The notes: generated by a model not told the origin, from the letters alone. A stretch of DNA of 6,651 nt from DASUUR01 sp036373975 (GCA_036373975.1 DASUUR010000036.1:1-6651), one strand, 5' to 3'. Counted from the first letter of the stretch, positions 1 through 5,265 are shown. Numbers and translations are program-made.

Positions 1-226
1 CTAGTAGATTTATGAGTGAACTACACTCCATTAAAGAAATTGATATTTAATCAAGGATGTTCACTCTATTAGGTAATGGGGGCACCCACTTCTCGATTCC
101 TGTTGAATAGACTCCTCTGTATAATTACCAAATTTTCGGGAACGATCCTGACAGCGCTTTCTGAGCGCGAAAGATACTGATTCTTTGCTAGCCGTTTTAG
201 CCCTAGTTCTCATTTAATAAAAACTG
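1..226. other. left-edge stretch with no convincing gene
   Basis: No gene here is convincing. On the plus strand one frame is open from the left edge to a TAA at 48-50 (in-frame ATG at 12-14, short peptide MSELHSIKEIDI), which could be the tail of a gene cut by the window or chance. On the minus strand 61-213 forms a 50-codon frame starting MRTRAKTASKESVSFALRKR with no Shine-Dalgarno sequence and no recognisable family. An 8-bp inverted repeat, GAGTGAAC at 14-21 and GTTCACTC at 59-66, also lies here. Treat the stretch as intergenic or mobile-element DNA. Confidence 0.4.
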
Positions 227-232
227 TATAAT
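227..232 (+). promoter_or_regulatory. -10 box of the small RNA promoter
   Basis: A consensus TATAAT lies seven bases before G239, which is also the first base of a perfect 17-bp inverted repeat. No good -35 hexamer is visible 16-18 bases upstream. The agreement between predicted start site and repeat start is what makes this promoter credible. Confidence 0.55.
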
Positions 233-238
233 AAGCAT

Positions 239-358
239 GTCTAAAACCAGTATCAATTAACGCACTTCGCGTGTTTATGCCTTAAAATGGGCGACTCGCG
301 TAAAGTATTTGGCGTAAGCTGATACTGGTTTTAGACGACCTGCGGGTCGTCCTTTTTT
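239..358 (+). ncRNA. candidate small structured RNA closed by a 17-bp stem
   Basis: The first 17 bases, GTCTAAAACCAGTATCA (239-255), are exactly complementary to 320-336, so a transcript starting at about 239 would fold into a long closed stem. It can be extended inward by ACGC (260-263) with GCGT (312-315) across a small internal loop. The interior (256-319) could instead form small hairpins, such as ACGC/GCGT at 260-272. An intrinsic terminator follows and shares three bases with the closing stem. No open reading frame of note fits inside. The layout of promoter, closed stem and terminator is that of a stand-alone RNA of about 120 nt. I recognise no family: it lacks the SRP core, tmRNA landmarks and RNase P conserved regions, and a 6S-like assignment is not supported. 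The repeat could alternatively act as DNA, for example as a recombination or protein-binding site. The gene lies just upstream of the membrane-protein gene, inside the putative mobile element. Confidence 0.5.
334..358 (+). terminator. intrinsic terminator of the small RNA
   Basis: GACGACC (334-340) pairs with GGTCGTC (345-351) around a TGCG loop. A CTTTTTT tract follows at 352-358. It ends the RNA that starts near 239, and some read-through may feed the gene at 402. Confidence 0.8.
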
Positions 359-401
359 ATGGATCCCGCTAATAAAAAACTAAGGCAAAGCGGAGACCTC
401 T

Positions 402-821
402 ATGAAAGACAAGAAAATATTTAAAAAATGGTGGTTCTGGGTAGCTGTGATCATCGTTCTTGGAGGTATCGGTTCGTTGGGTCGCACAGACGATAACAAA
501 ACACCTAACACCAGCTCTAGCCCTAAAACAGAGCGGACAAGCCAAACTGATAAGTCTGCACTGCCAATACTGAAGGTGAATGATTACAAGAACAAAGAAG
601 GCTTAATAGCCTACAAAGACCTGCAAAGTAAAGGATACGAAGTTGAAGCCGTATTTGAAAAACAGATCTTTACAGATATGAATGGCAAAGCCTCAGACAT
701 GTTTGAACCGCTTAACCCTAAAAAGCCCGAAGATCGCCTATCGGTTGACGCATTCAAAGTTGGTAGCTTAGTGCAAGACGCGGACAATGTGAAGCTTACT
801 ATTATCCACTCGGTCAATTAA
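402..821 (+). CDS. membrane-anchored extracytoplasmic protein of unknown function
   Basis: This 139-residue protein is not one I recognise. The N-terminus is basic (MKDKKIFKK), then an uninterrupted hydrophobic, tryptophan-rich segment spans about residues 10-27. This suggests a single N-terminal membrane anchor with the rest outside the cytoplasm. There is no lipobox cysteine, and no cysteine at all. A Ser/Thr/Lys/Asn-rich linker spans about 28-52. The C-terminal domain (about 53-139) has a helix-then-strand pattern around GLIAYKDLQSKGYEVEAVFE, loosely like a PASTA repeat (Ala...Leu...Gly), but this is too weak to assign. The start is supported by GGAG at 392-395, six bases before the ATG. 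Membrane-anchored small proteins like this are common cargo of integrated elements, which fits the recombinase downstream. No terminator follows the stop. The frame is well supported; the function is unknown. Confidence 0.75.
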   Translation: MKDKKIFKKWWFWVAVIIVLGGIGSLGRTDDNKTPNTSSSPKTERTSQTDKSALPILKVNDYKNKEGLIAYKDLQSKGYEVEAVFEKQIFTDMNGKASDMFEPLNPKKPEDRLSVDAFKVGSLVQDADNVKLTIIHSVN

Positions 822-832
822 GAAAAATACGA

Positions 833-838
833 TATAAT
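833..838 (+). promoter_or_regulatory. possible -10 box upstream of the structured leader
   Basis: TATAAT lies just after the stop of the membrane-protein gene and predicts a start near 845, just ahead of the structured segment. The best -35 candidate (cggtca, 811-816) matches the consensus at only three of six positions, so the promoter is tentative. It would drive the 48-residue protein and the recombinase. Confidence 0.35.
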
Positions 839-844
839 AGTAGG

Positions 845-960
845 CATTAACAATTTGCCGTATTTACGTAGGAGCTGCGGAGACGGAACCGCTAAAAAGA
901 ACGGCTAAAGCATACTCGTAGATTGTAAGTAAAACGAGAAACGGACTCGGCAAAAAACGG
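845..960 (+). promoter_or_regulatory. candidate structured 5' leader RNA
   Basis: The gap between the membrane-protein gene and the 48-residue protein holds nested complementarities. TTTGCCG (854-860) pairs with CGGCAAA (948-954) as a closing stem. AGCTG (873-877) pairs with CGGCT (902-906), with CGG/CCG (878-880 and 889-891) stacked inside. CTCGT (915-919) pairs with ACGAG (934-938). Together these form a two-armed junction of about 100 nt in a purine-rich sequence. No U-tract follows, so it reads as a leader or cis-regulatory element rather than a terminated small RNA. I do not recognise it as a known riboswitch. Short stretches resemble the 3' part of tmRNA, but no tRNA-like end follows. 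The pairing was found by eye and has no covariation support. Confidence 0.3.
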
Positions 961-1010
961 TGCTTACTCGCGGACTAATTAGAGCGTTATTTGCTTTGAG
1001 GAGTCTAGAG

Positions 1011-1157
1011 ATGTCCGTCTCTCTTATTCAGCCAATTAAATTAAGTGGTCTTGTAGGCCTATTAGAAGTTTTAGAGGAAATAGATACATCGGCACCTGAA
1101 GCTAAAACAAATGAAGAGTCTATAGACGATAACAACGGCGGAAGAATTATTCTGTAA
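1011..1157 (+). CDS. small acidic protein of unknown function upstream of the recombinase
   Basis: This is a 48-residue frame beginning MSVSLIQPIKLSGLVGLLEV. It has a hydrophobic leucine/valine-rich first half and an acidic, Asn/Asp/Glu-rich second half ending NNGGRIIL. The ATG at 1011 is chosen because GAGGAG (998-1003) sits seven bases before it, the strongest ribosome-binding site in the left half of the window. A GTG at 960 in the same frame would add 17 residues, but has no such site and would overlap the structured leader. The stop is only 20 bases before the recombinase start, so the two genes are probably co-transcribed. Position next to an integrase would suit an accessory or directionality factor, but no DNA-binding motif is visible. 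That role is a guess from location only. Confidence 0.5.
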   Translation: MSVSLIQPIKLSGLVGLLEVLEEIDTSAPEAKTNEESIDDNNGGRIIL

Positions 1158-1177
1158 ACTGATGTTAGTATTGAAAT

Positions 1178-2749
1178 ATGTATGATGAACAGGAGCTTGA
1201 CTTAAGAAAGCTCAGATACGTTATGTATCTTCGAAAGTCCACCGAAGGGGCGGAGAGACAGGTTAGGTCAATTCCCGACCAAGAACGTGACTGCAGAGAG
1301 TTGGCACAACGATTAGGGCTGAATGTCATTGATATTATTAAAGAGGATAAGTCCGCTAAGATCCCTAACAAGCGTGAAGAGTTTAAGAAGATGCTCAGGC
1401 GCATCAAGACTAAAGAGTTTGACGCGATTATTGCATGGCATCCTGATCGACTTGCCCGCAATATGGTGGAAGCGGGTAAGATTATCCATATGCTCGATAC
1501 GAGCGCTATTAAAGATATTCGCTTTGTATCCCACCAGTTCTCGAATGACGCTAATGGAAAAATGCTCCTAGGTATGCTCTTTGTATTCAGTAAGCATTAC
1601 TCCGATGACCTTTCGAGCAAGGTTACGCGAGGGGTAAGGGGCAATTTGCGCGATTATAAATCAGGCGGTACTCCGAAGCATGGCTATATTCGTGACTCCG
1701 AGGGCATATATCGTAAAGACGGTGATAACTTTACAATCATGCAAAAGGCATGGCGTATGCGAGCTGAGGGTAGAAACCAGCAAGAAATCTGCGATTTTAT
1801 CAATTCCCAGGGCTATGAGAAATACGTTGCTAAGCAGGGTGGGCATGTTGCGGTTGTGATGAACGACAGCACGCTAAGCAATATCTTTAAAGATACTTTT
1901 TACTATGGCGAGCTAACACAAGCCGGCCAAACTATAGACTTAGTTGAAGCACCCATTCCGTTCGAACCGATGATTAATCGCGACCTATTCTTCACGGTTC
2001 AGGAATTAGGCAAGACGAGGAGGCGCACTAGCAGACAGAAACGTAAGCCATTTTTGCCTCTTCGCTATCTGATATTCTGTGACGTTTGCCAGTTTGATAG
2101 GCCTATGCAAGTGGGGCACTCCACGGGAAGAGATGGCATCTCTCGCCTAAATTATCGTTGCCTAAATAAAGAGTGTCCGAGGGAGCGAGGATATAGGAGT
2201 ATTAGGGGTAAGCTCGTATTTAGCGAGATCGACAGGATAATTAAGCAGAAGCTTGTTGATCTTCCTGATAATGCCTATGACGAGTATTTGAAAGAGATTA
2301 AGTCATATAGTGCTAGCGCGAGAACACAGTTACGTAGTGAGCTAGCGAGAGCAAGGACGACAAAGGGTGGCTATGAGAAGAAGATCACAGATCTTTCTTC
2401 AAGTCTTTCAGTGGTTAATGACGAGCGCGCGAGACAAACAATTAGTGAACAGATCTCAGAGGCCTCACAGTTAATTCAGAAGCAAGAGCAGCTTATAGAT
2501 AAGTGCCGGCGCAGTATTGAGCGTAGCACCCTTCCTGTTATTGATAAGGAGGAGTTTAAGACAGTACTAGGCGCAATGGCCGAGAAGCTAAAGGCCGCAG
2601 ATGTGTTTCAAAAGGATGCTATTGTTAGTAATTTGTTTTTGAAACTCCATTTTGACCAACAAAAAATGACACAGTACTCCTTGAAAGAGCCGTTTGCGTC
2701 ATTAGTTGCTTTGAATGAATTCCAATCTGGTGGGGGCGACTGGACTTGA
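1178..2749 (+). CDS. large serine recombinase (site-specific integrase)
   Basis: This 523-residue enzyme should cut and rejoin DNA through a serine-phosphodiester intermediate to integrate or excise its element. The N-terminal resolvase domain (about 12-155) carries YLRKS with the nucleophile Ser21, followed by ERQVRSIPDQ and the arginine motif HPDRLARN (88-95). A Recombinase domain follows (about 170-280). A zinc ribbon has Cys301, Cys304, Cys328 and Cys333. A charged helical, probably coiled-coil segment (about 370-470) is typical of large serine integrases and often controls directionality. Length and domain order are normal and nothing is broken. The ATG at 1178 has no clear SD and may rely on coupling to the small gene 20 bases upstream. 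The last seven codons and the TGA overlap the 3' end of the opposite-strand tRNA, so the C-terminus is partly written by tRNA sequence. I infer that this gene marks the right end of an integrated element. Confidence 0.92.
   Translation: MYDEQELDLRKLRYVMYLRKSTEGAERQVRSIPDQERDCRELAQRLGLNVIDIIKEDKSAKIPNKREEFKKMLRRIKTKEFDAIIAWHPDRLARNMVEAGKIIHMLDTSAIKDIRFVSHQFSNDANGKMLLGMLFVFSKHYSDDLSSKVTRGVRGNLRDYKSGGTPKHGYIRDSEGIYRKDGDNFTIMQKAWRMRAEGRNQQEICDFINSQGYEKYVAKQGGHVAVVMNDSTLSNIFKDTFYYGELTQAGQTIDLVEAPIPFEPMINRDLFFTVQELGKTRRRTSRQKRKPFLPLRYLIFCDVCQFDRPMQVGHSTGRDGISRLNYRCLNKECPRERGYRSIRGKLVFSEIDRIIKQKLVDLPDNAYDEYLKEIKSYSASARTQLRSELARARTTKGGYEKKITDLSSSLSVVNDERARQTISEQISEASQLIQKQEQLIDKCRRSIERSTLPVIDKEEFKTVLGAMAEKLKAADVFQKDAIVSNLFLKLHFDQQKMTQYSLKEPFASLVALNEFQSGGGDWT
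2728..2749. other. candidate attachment-site end at the tRNA 3' terminus
   Basis: The recombinase frame runs into the 3' end of the tRNA-CAT gene: CCA, the acceptor 3' strand and part of the T-arm (2728-2749). The recombinase stop lies in the T-loop sequence. Integration into a tRNA 3' end regenerates the tRNA and leaves the integrase at the junction, which is what is seen. No convincing second copy of this sequence was found in the window. The partner site is probably beyond the left edge, or the junction is an old remnant. Confidence 0.4.
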
Positions 2750-2803
2750 ACCAGTGACCAATCGGTTATGAGCCGACTGCTCTAACCACTGAGCTACGCC
2801 CCC
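2728..2803 (-). tRNA. tRNA with CAT anticodon (elongator Met or Ile2)
   Basis: This is a complete 76-nt cloverleaf with encoded CCA. The acceptor GGGGGCG pairs with CGCCCCC, the D-arm is GCTC/GAGC, the anticodon stem is GTCGG/CCGAT, the anticodon CAT is at 2768-2770, and the T-arm is ACTGG/CCAGT with TTCAAGT loop. Perfect end pairing (G1-C72) and a pyrimidine11-purine24 D-stem pair exclude an initiator. A CAT anticodon can be elongator Met, or Ile2 if the C is modified to lysidine by TilS. The D-arm and the TTGGTC variable/T-arm region look more like E. coli tRNA-Ile2 than E. coli elongator tRNA-Met. The acceptor lacks the C4-G69 and C5-G68 pairs of E. coli Ile2, so identity is unresolved. 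Its 3' end overlaps the convergent recombinase gene. Confidence 0.93.
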
Positions 2804-2822
2804 GTATATTTAGAACAGTAGT

Positions 2823-2831
2823 AGTATACCA
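2823..2831 (-). promoter_or_regulatory. extended -10 promoter of the tRNA-CAT gene
   Basis: Read on the minus strand this is TGGTATACT, a TGn-extended -10 element. It predicts a start about a dozen bases before the tRNA 5' end at 2803. No clear -35 element is visible, which is acceptable for an extended -10. Confidence 0.5.
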
Positions 2832-2861
2832 AACCAAAAGCGTTCACGCCACAAAATAGGC

Positions 2862-2889
2862 TTGTATGCTGGGCCAGGGCCCGTATAAT
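2862..2889 (+). promoter_or_regulatory. sigma70-type promoter of the trehalase gene
   Basis: TTGTAT (2862-2867) and TATAAT (2884-2889) are separated by 16 bases. The start is predicted near 2896, giving a leader of about 24 nt without an SD. The spacer holds a GC-rich imperfect inverted repeat (gggc-cagg-gccc) between the boxes, which is where a repressor could bind. That regulatory role is inference. Confidence 0.65.
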
Positions 2890-2919
2890 TAGAGTTACTA
2901 CCTTGTCTCGAAAATATAT

Positions 2920-4509
2920 ATGAAACCAGTTGCATTCCTCAAGTCCTTTTTGGCACTAAAAAAACTTCGCCCACATATAACTAAAGTGAGCAGTGGTTTG
3001 CTGCGCCCCGATGCACCACCCGACGAGCTGCTGGGCGAACTATTTCAAGATGTTCAGTTGCGGCGCGTTCATGCTGATGGTAAAACATTTGTCGACCTCG
3101 TGCCCGGTGCGCGGATGCGTAAAATTCTAAAACTGTACAAAGCGCAGCGTTTACGCCCGGATTTTGATCTCAGGGTATTTGTGCAGCGCCATTTCCAGCA
3201 ATATATTGACCAGGCCGAAGCAACCTACAGGGCAAACCCCAGCAATACGCCTGAACAACACATTAATGAACTCTGGTCGGTGCTGCGCCGCTCAAATTAC
3301 AAGCAGCGCGGGTCGCTCATGACCCTACCGTACCCGTATATTGTGCCGGGCGGCCGCTTTAGCGAGCAGTTCTACTGGGATACCTATTTCATTATGCTCG
3401 GGTTGGCCACGGCTGATCGCTACGATGAAATTGAGGGCATGATGAAAAACTACGCCTTTCTAATACGTAAAATTGGCTTTATTCCTACTGCGAATCGTAC
3501 GTATTTACTAAGCCGTTCACAGCCGCCGTTCTTTGCGGCCATGGTCCGCCTGTTGGCTGATAAAAAGGGTAAGTCTACCCTGGTAAGCTATCTGCCGTAT
3601 ATGCTCAGTGAATACCGGTTTTGGATGAAGGGCTCCAAGGATCTCAGCGAAAAAAATCCGGCCATTGAGCGAGTTGTATTGCTGCCAGATGGCGCCATTT
3701 TAAACCGATACTACGATAAAAAGCGTACTCCACGCCCGGAGTCGTACAAAGAAGACGTTGAAACTGCCCATGCCGCGCACGACCGCAGCGCGAGTAGAAT
3801 TTACCTCGATTTACGCGCCGGGGCAGAATCTGGCTGGGATTATTCTAGCCGTTGGTTCCGCGATGGCAAGAGCATCGAAACCATCCATACCACCGAGATT
3901 ATTCCGGTTGATCTCAATTGCCTGCTGTATGATCTGGAAAATACAATTGCCGATACCTACGACTACCTTCGCCAAAGCCTGCTTGCTAAACGCTTCCGCC
4001 GCCGCGCTCAGCGCCGAGCCGAAGCCATTCGCACCTACTGCTGGTCGGACAAGAAGGGTTTTTACTTTGATTACGACTTTGTCGCCCAAAAACAAACACC
4101 GGCTTATACTCTGGCCGGCGTCTTTCCGCTATATGTTGGCGTTGCCACTAGCTCAGAAGCTGCAAAAGTCCGCAAGGTAGTCGAAAAGAAATTCTTAAAA
4201 CCGGGTGGGGTCGTCACTACCGATGTCGAGAGCGGCCAACAGTGGGACGCACCAAACGGTTGGGCGCCTTTGCAGTGGACGACAATTGTTGGCCTACGCC
4301 GCTACGAACATCACAAACTTGCAGATGAAATCAAGAAGCGCTGGATTGCCACCAATCTTGCTTGCTACGATGTAAACACCAAAATGGTTGAGAAATATAA
4401 TGTGTTGGATACGTCTAACCTTGCGGGTGGTGGGGAATACGAACTGCAAGATGGCTTTGGCTGGACGAATGGCGTATTACTTTCGCTGTTGAGCGACCGT
4501 GACAGATAA
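2920..4509 (+). CDS. treF: trehalase, glycoside hydrolase family 37
   Basis: This is a complete 529-residue alpha,alpha-trehalase that hydrolyses trehalose to two glucose molecules. Both family signatures are present: PGGRFSEQFYWDTY (143-156) and QWDAPNGWAP (441-450). The general acid corresponds to Asp307 in SGWDYSSRW. The general base corresponds to Glu506 in GGGEYELQDGFGW near the C-terminus, by analogy with Asp312 and Glu496 of E. coli trehalase. RSQPP, a family substrate-site motif, is also present. There is no cleavable signal peptide, only a short basic and hydrophobic N-terminus, so I infer a cytoplasmic enzyme, and the symbol is used in that sense. The gene has its own promoter at 2862-2889 and no SD before the ATG. 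It is followed after 33 bases by the FtsB-like gene on the same strand. The role is probably use or recycling of trehalose, as carbon source or stress solute. Length and catalytic residues are normal. Confidence 0.93.
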   Translation: MKPVAFLKSFLALKKLRPHITKVSSGLLRPDAPPDELLGELFQDVQLRRVHADGKTFVDLVPGARMRKILKLYKAQRLRPDFDLRVFVQRHFQQYIDQAEATYRANPSNTPEQHINELWSVLRRSNYKQRGSLMTLPYPYIVPGGRFSEQFYWDTYFIMLGLATADRYDEIEGMMKNYAFLIRKIGFIPTANRTYLLSRSQPPFFAAMVRLLADKKGKSTLVSYLPYMLSEYRFWMKGSKDLSEKNPAIERVVLLPDGAILNRYYDKKRTPRPESYKEDVETAHAAHDRSASRIYLDLRAGAESGWDYSSRWFRDGKSIETIHTTEIIPVDLNCLLYDLENTIADTYDYLRQSLLAKRFRRRAQRRAEAIRTYCWSDKKGFYFDYDFVAQKQTPAYTLAGVFPLYVGVATSSEAAKVRKVVEKKFLKPGGVVTTDVESGQQWDAPNGWAPLQWTTIVGLRRYEHHKLADEIKKRWIATNLACYDVNTKMVEKYNVLDTSNLAGGGEYELQDGFGWTNGVLLSLLSDRDR

Positions 4510-4517
4510 GCTACTAT
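4489..4517 (+). promoter_or_regulatory. possible promoter of the FtsB-like gene
   Basis: TTGAGC (4489-4494) and TACTAT (4512-4517) are separated by 17 bases. The -35 lies inside the end of the trehalase gene and the start is predicted about 19 bases before the ATG at 4543. The gene may also be read through from the trehalase promoter. Confidence 0.35.
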
Positions 4518-4542
4518 ATAAGTACAAGCCTAAAAAATAAAC

Positions 4543-4944
4543 ATGTTTAAACATCTGCAAAAGTACGCCACGCTTAATAACGCTATATTGCTAGCGGCGC
4601 TTTTGCTTACCCTAAGTTGGATTTGGGGCACGATGGAAGCCTTGCAGCGGAATTTTACACTGCAGCAAGAAGTAACTACTAACCAGCGTGAGATCGAACT
4701 ACTTGGTCTTGAAACGCAAAGCCTTGAGTTCCAACGGCGATACTATGCCAGTAGCGAATATCTTGAACTCTCTGCTCGCGAACATTTAGGAAAGGCCAAG
4801 CCAGGCGAGCACTTACTGTTGTTGCCTAATCATGGCATCACCGATACAGCGAAAGGGGTGCAAAAAAGTGTAACGGCTGTACTTCCAAGCAACTTTCAGC
4901 AGTGGGTAACGTTCTTTTTTGCCGAGAAAGAGCCAAAAAGATAA
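4543..4944 (+). CDS. FtsB/DivIC-type septum formation initiator protein
   Basis: This 133-residue bitopic membrane protein has the layout of the FtsB/DivIC family, which links FtsL and FtsQ/DivIB in the divisome and helps activate septal peptidoglycan synthesis. It has a short cytoplasmic N-terminus, one membrane segment (about residues 13-30), a Gln/Glu/Leu-rich coiled coil (about 32-68), then the family-typical stretch YLELSAREHLGKAKPGEHLL (about 73-92). The tail to residue 133 is longer than in E. coli FtsB (about 103 residues) and ends in a hydrophobic-aromatic then basic segment. No SD is seen before the ATG, only an A-rich leader. It lies 33 bases after the trehalase gene, with a possible promoter of its own. 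The stop codon is immediately followed by, and slightly overlaps, a strong hairpin. The family call is good. Which of FtsB or DivIC it corresponds to cannot be decided here. Confidence 0.8.
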   Translation: MFKHLQKYATLNNAILLAALLLTLSWIWGTMEALQRNFTLQQEVTTNQREIELLGLETQSLEFQRRYYASSEYLELSAREHLGKAKPGEHLLLLPNHGITDTAKGVQKSVTAVLPSNFQQWVTFFFAEKEPKR

Positions 4945-4976
4945 GGCTGAACGAAGCGGGTGCTTCGCTCAGCCTT
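4943..4976. terminator. strong hairpin terminator between convergent genes
   Basis: AAGGCTGA (4943-4950) and CGAAGC (4952-4957) pair with GCTTCG (4962-4967) and TCAGCCTT (4969-4976) around a GGGT loop, with one A-C mismatch. Minus-strand transcripts meet a U-rich tract after it (ATCTTTTTGG, reading from 4942 down), so termination of the small minus-strand gene is well supported. On the plus strand the U-tract is displaced (gtcttttcc at about 4984-4992), so it is a weaker terminator for the FtsB-like gene. The hairpin starts within the stop codon of that gene. Confidence 0.7.
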
Positions 4977-4992
4977 GTTGGGCGTCTTTTCC

Positions 4993-5145
4993 TCAAGCCG
5001 AGTGCCTGCCGTAGGAGTGGGCGCGGCGGGCGGCGAAGCCAACACCAACCGCGACAGCGAGACCCAGACCGATCATCGCCACAGCACTCACGATCTCTCG
5101 AACCGAGAGGGGAACAAGCAAGGGAGCCAAAGCGCCACTGAACAT
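4993..5145 (-). CDS. small GC-rich single-span membrane protein, unknown function
   Basis: This is a 50-residue frame starting MFSGALAPLLVPLSVREIVS. A hydrophobic Ala/Val/Gly/Leu-rich span covers about residues 18-39 and the short tail is basic (ARRAHSYGRHSA). I recognise no family; it resembles many small inner-membrane proteins. Three features support it as real. On the minus strand GAGGT (5152-5156) lies six bases before the ATG. A near-perfect promoter (TTGACA, 16-base spacer, TATAAT) lies about 35 bases upstream of the ATG. The shared hairpin terminator lies just past its stop. Its GC content is about 63% by my count, visibly higher than its surroundings. This suggests a separate origin, unusual codon constraints, or strong selection on small hydrophobic residues encoded by GC-rich codons. 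It diverges from tRNA-fMet and converges on the FtsB-like gene. Confidence 0.65.
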   Translation of the reverse strand: MFSGALAPLLVPLSVREIVSAVAMIGLGLAVAVGVGFAARRAHSYGRHSA

Positions 5146-5186
5146 GGAACGACCTCAACTTTCTAATTGTTGTGGTTTTAAAACAA

Positions 5187-5214
5187 ATTATACACGATAT
5201 AAGCTTAATGTCAA
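5187..5214 (-). promoter_or_regulatory. consensus sigma70 promoter of the small membrane-protein gene
   Basis: On the minus strand TTGACA (5209-5214) and TATAAT (5187-5192) are both perfect hexamers, separated by 16 bases. The predicted start is near 5180, inside the palindrome GTTTTAAAAC (5175-5184), giving a leader of about 35 nt with a good SD. This is the best promoter in the window. Confidence 0.75.
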
Positions 5215-5218
5215 TATA

Positions 5219-5240
5219 CCTCTTGTGTTTATTCAAGAGG
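5219..5240. repeat. 7-bp inverted repeat between divergent promoters
   Basis: CCTCTTG (5219-5225) and CAAGAGG (5234-5240) are perfect inverted copies around an 8-base spacer. The repeat overlaps the -35 box of the tRNA-fMet promoter and lies five bases from the -35 box of the divergent small-gene promoter. This is a plausible operator position, but no cognate regulator is encoded in the window. Confidence 0.4.
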
Positions 5241-5251
5241 AGTGATACAAT
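5223..5251 (+). promoter_or_regulatory. promoter of the initiator tRNA gene
   Basis: TTGTGT (5223-5228) and TACAAT (5246-5251) have the optimal 17-base spacing. The start is predicted near 5258, eight bases before the mature tRNA 5' end. Confidence 0.65.
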
Positions 5252-5265
5252 ACAAAGTGATATAC

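Noticed and set aside
70..100. GGGGGC-containing stretch (about 77-84) as a second attachment-site copy of the tRNA 3' end
   Set aside because: Only about seven to eight bases match the tRNA acceptor end and the T-arm region does not align, so it is not a convincing direct repeat.
61..213. A 50-codon minus-strand frame, basic N-terminus, ending HYLIE
   Set aside because: It has no SD, no recognised family and a length within chance expectation. It is mentioned in the left-edge entry but not called as a gene.
239..336. Integron attC-like site (GTCTAAAAC...GTTTTAGAC arms)
   Set aside because: The ends do not fit the R'/R'' core consensus, the stem is perfect with no extrahelical bases, and no integron integrase or cassette is present.
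860..955. tmRNA (ssrA) gene or fragment
   Set aside because: Short stretches (GGCTAAAGCAT, CGGACTCGG) resemble the tmRNA 3' part, but there is no T-arm/acceptor with CCA, no tag reading frame and not enough room for a full gene. It is kept only as an alternative for the structured leader.
960..1157. Longer 65-residue version of the small gene from GTG at 960
   Set aside because: There is no ribosome-binding site at the GTG, and a strong SD sits exactly before the ATG at 1011.
4838..5236. Minus-strand 132-codon frame and plus-strand frames at 4902-5166
   Set aside because: They cross the hairpin terminator and overlap the better-supported 50-codon gene in other frames. The Arg/Ser/Pro-rich composition is typical of out-of-frame reading of GC-rich DNA.
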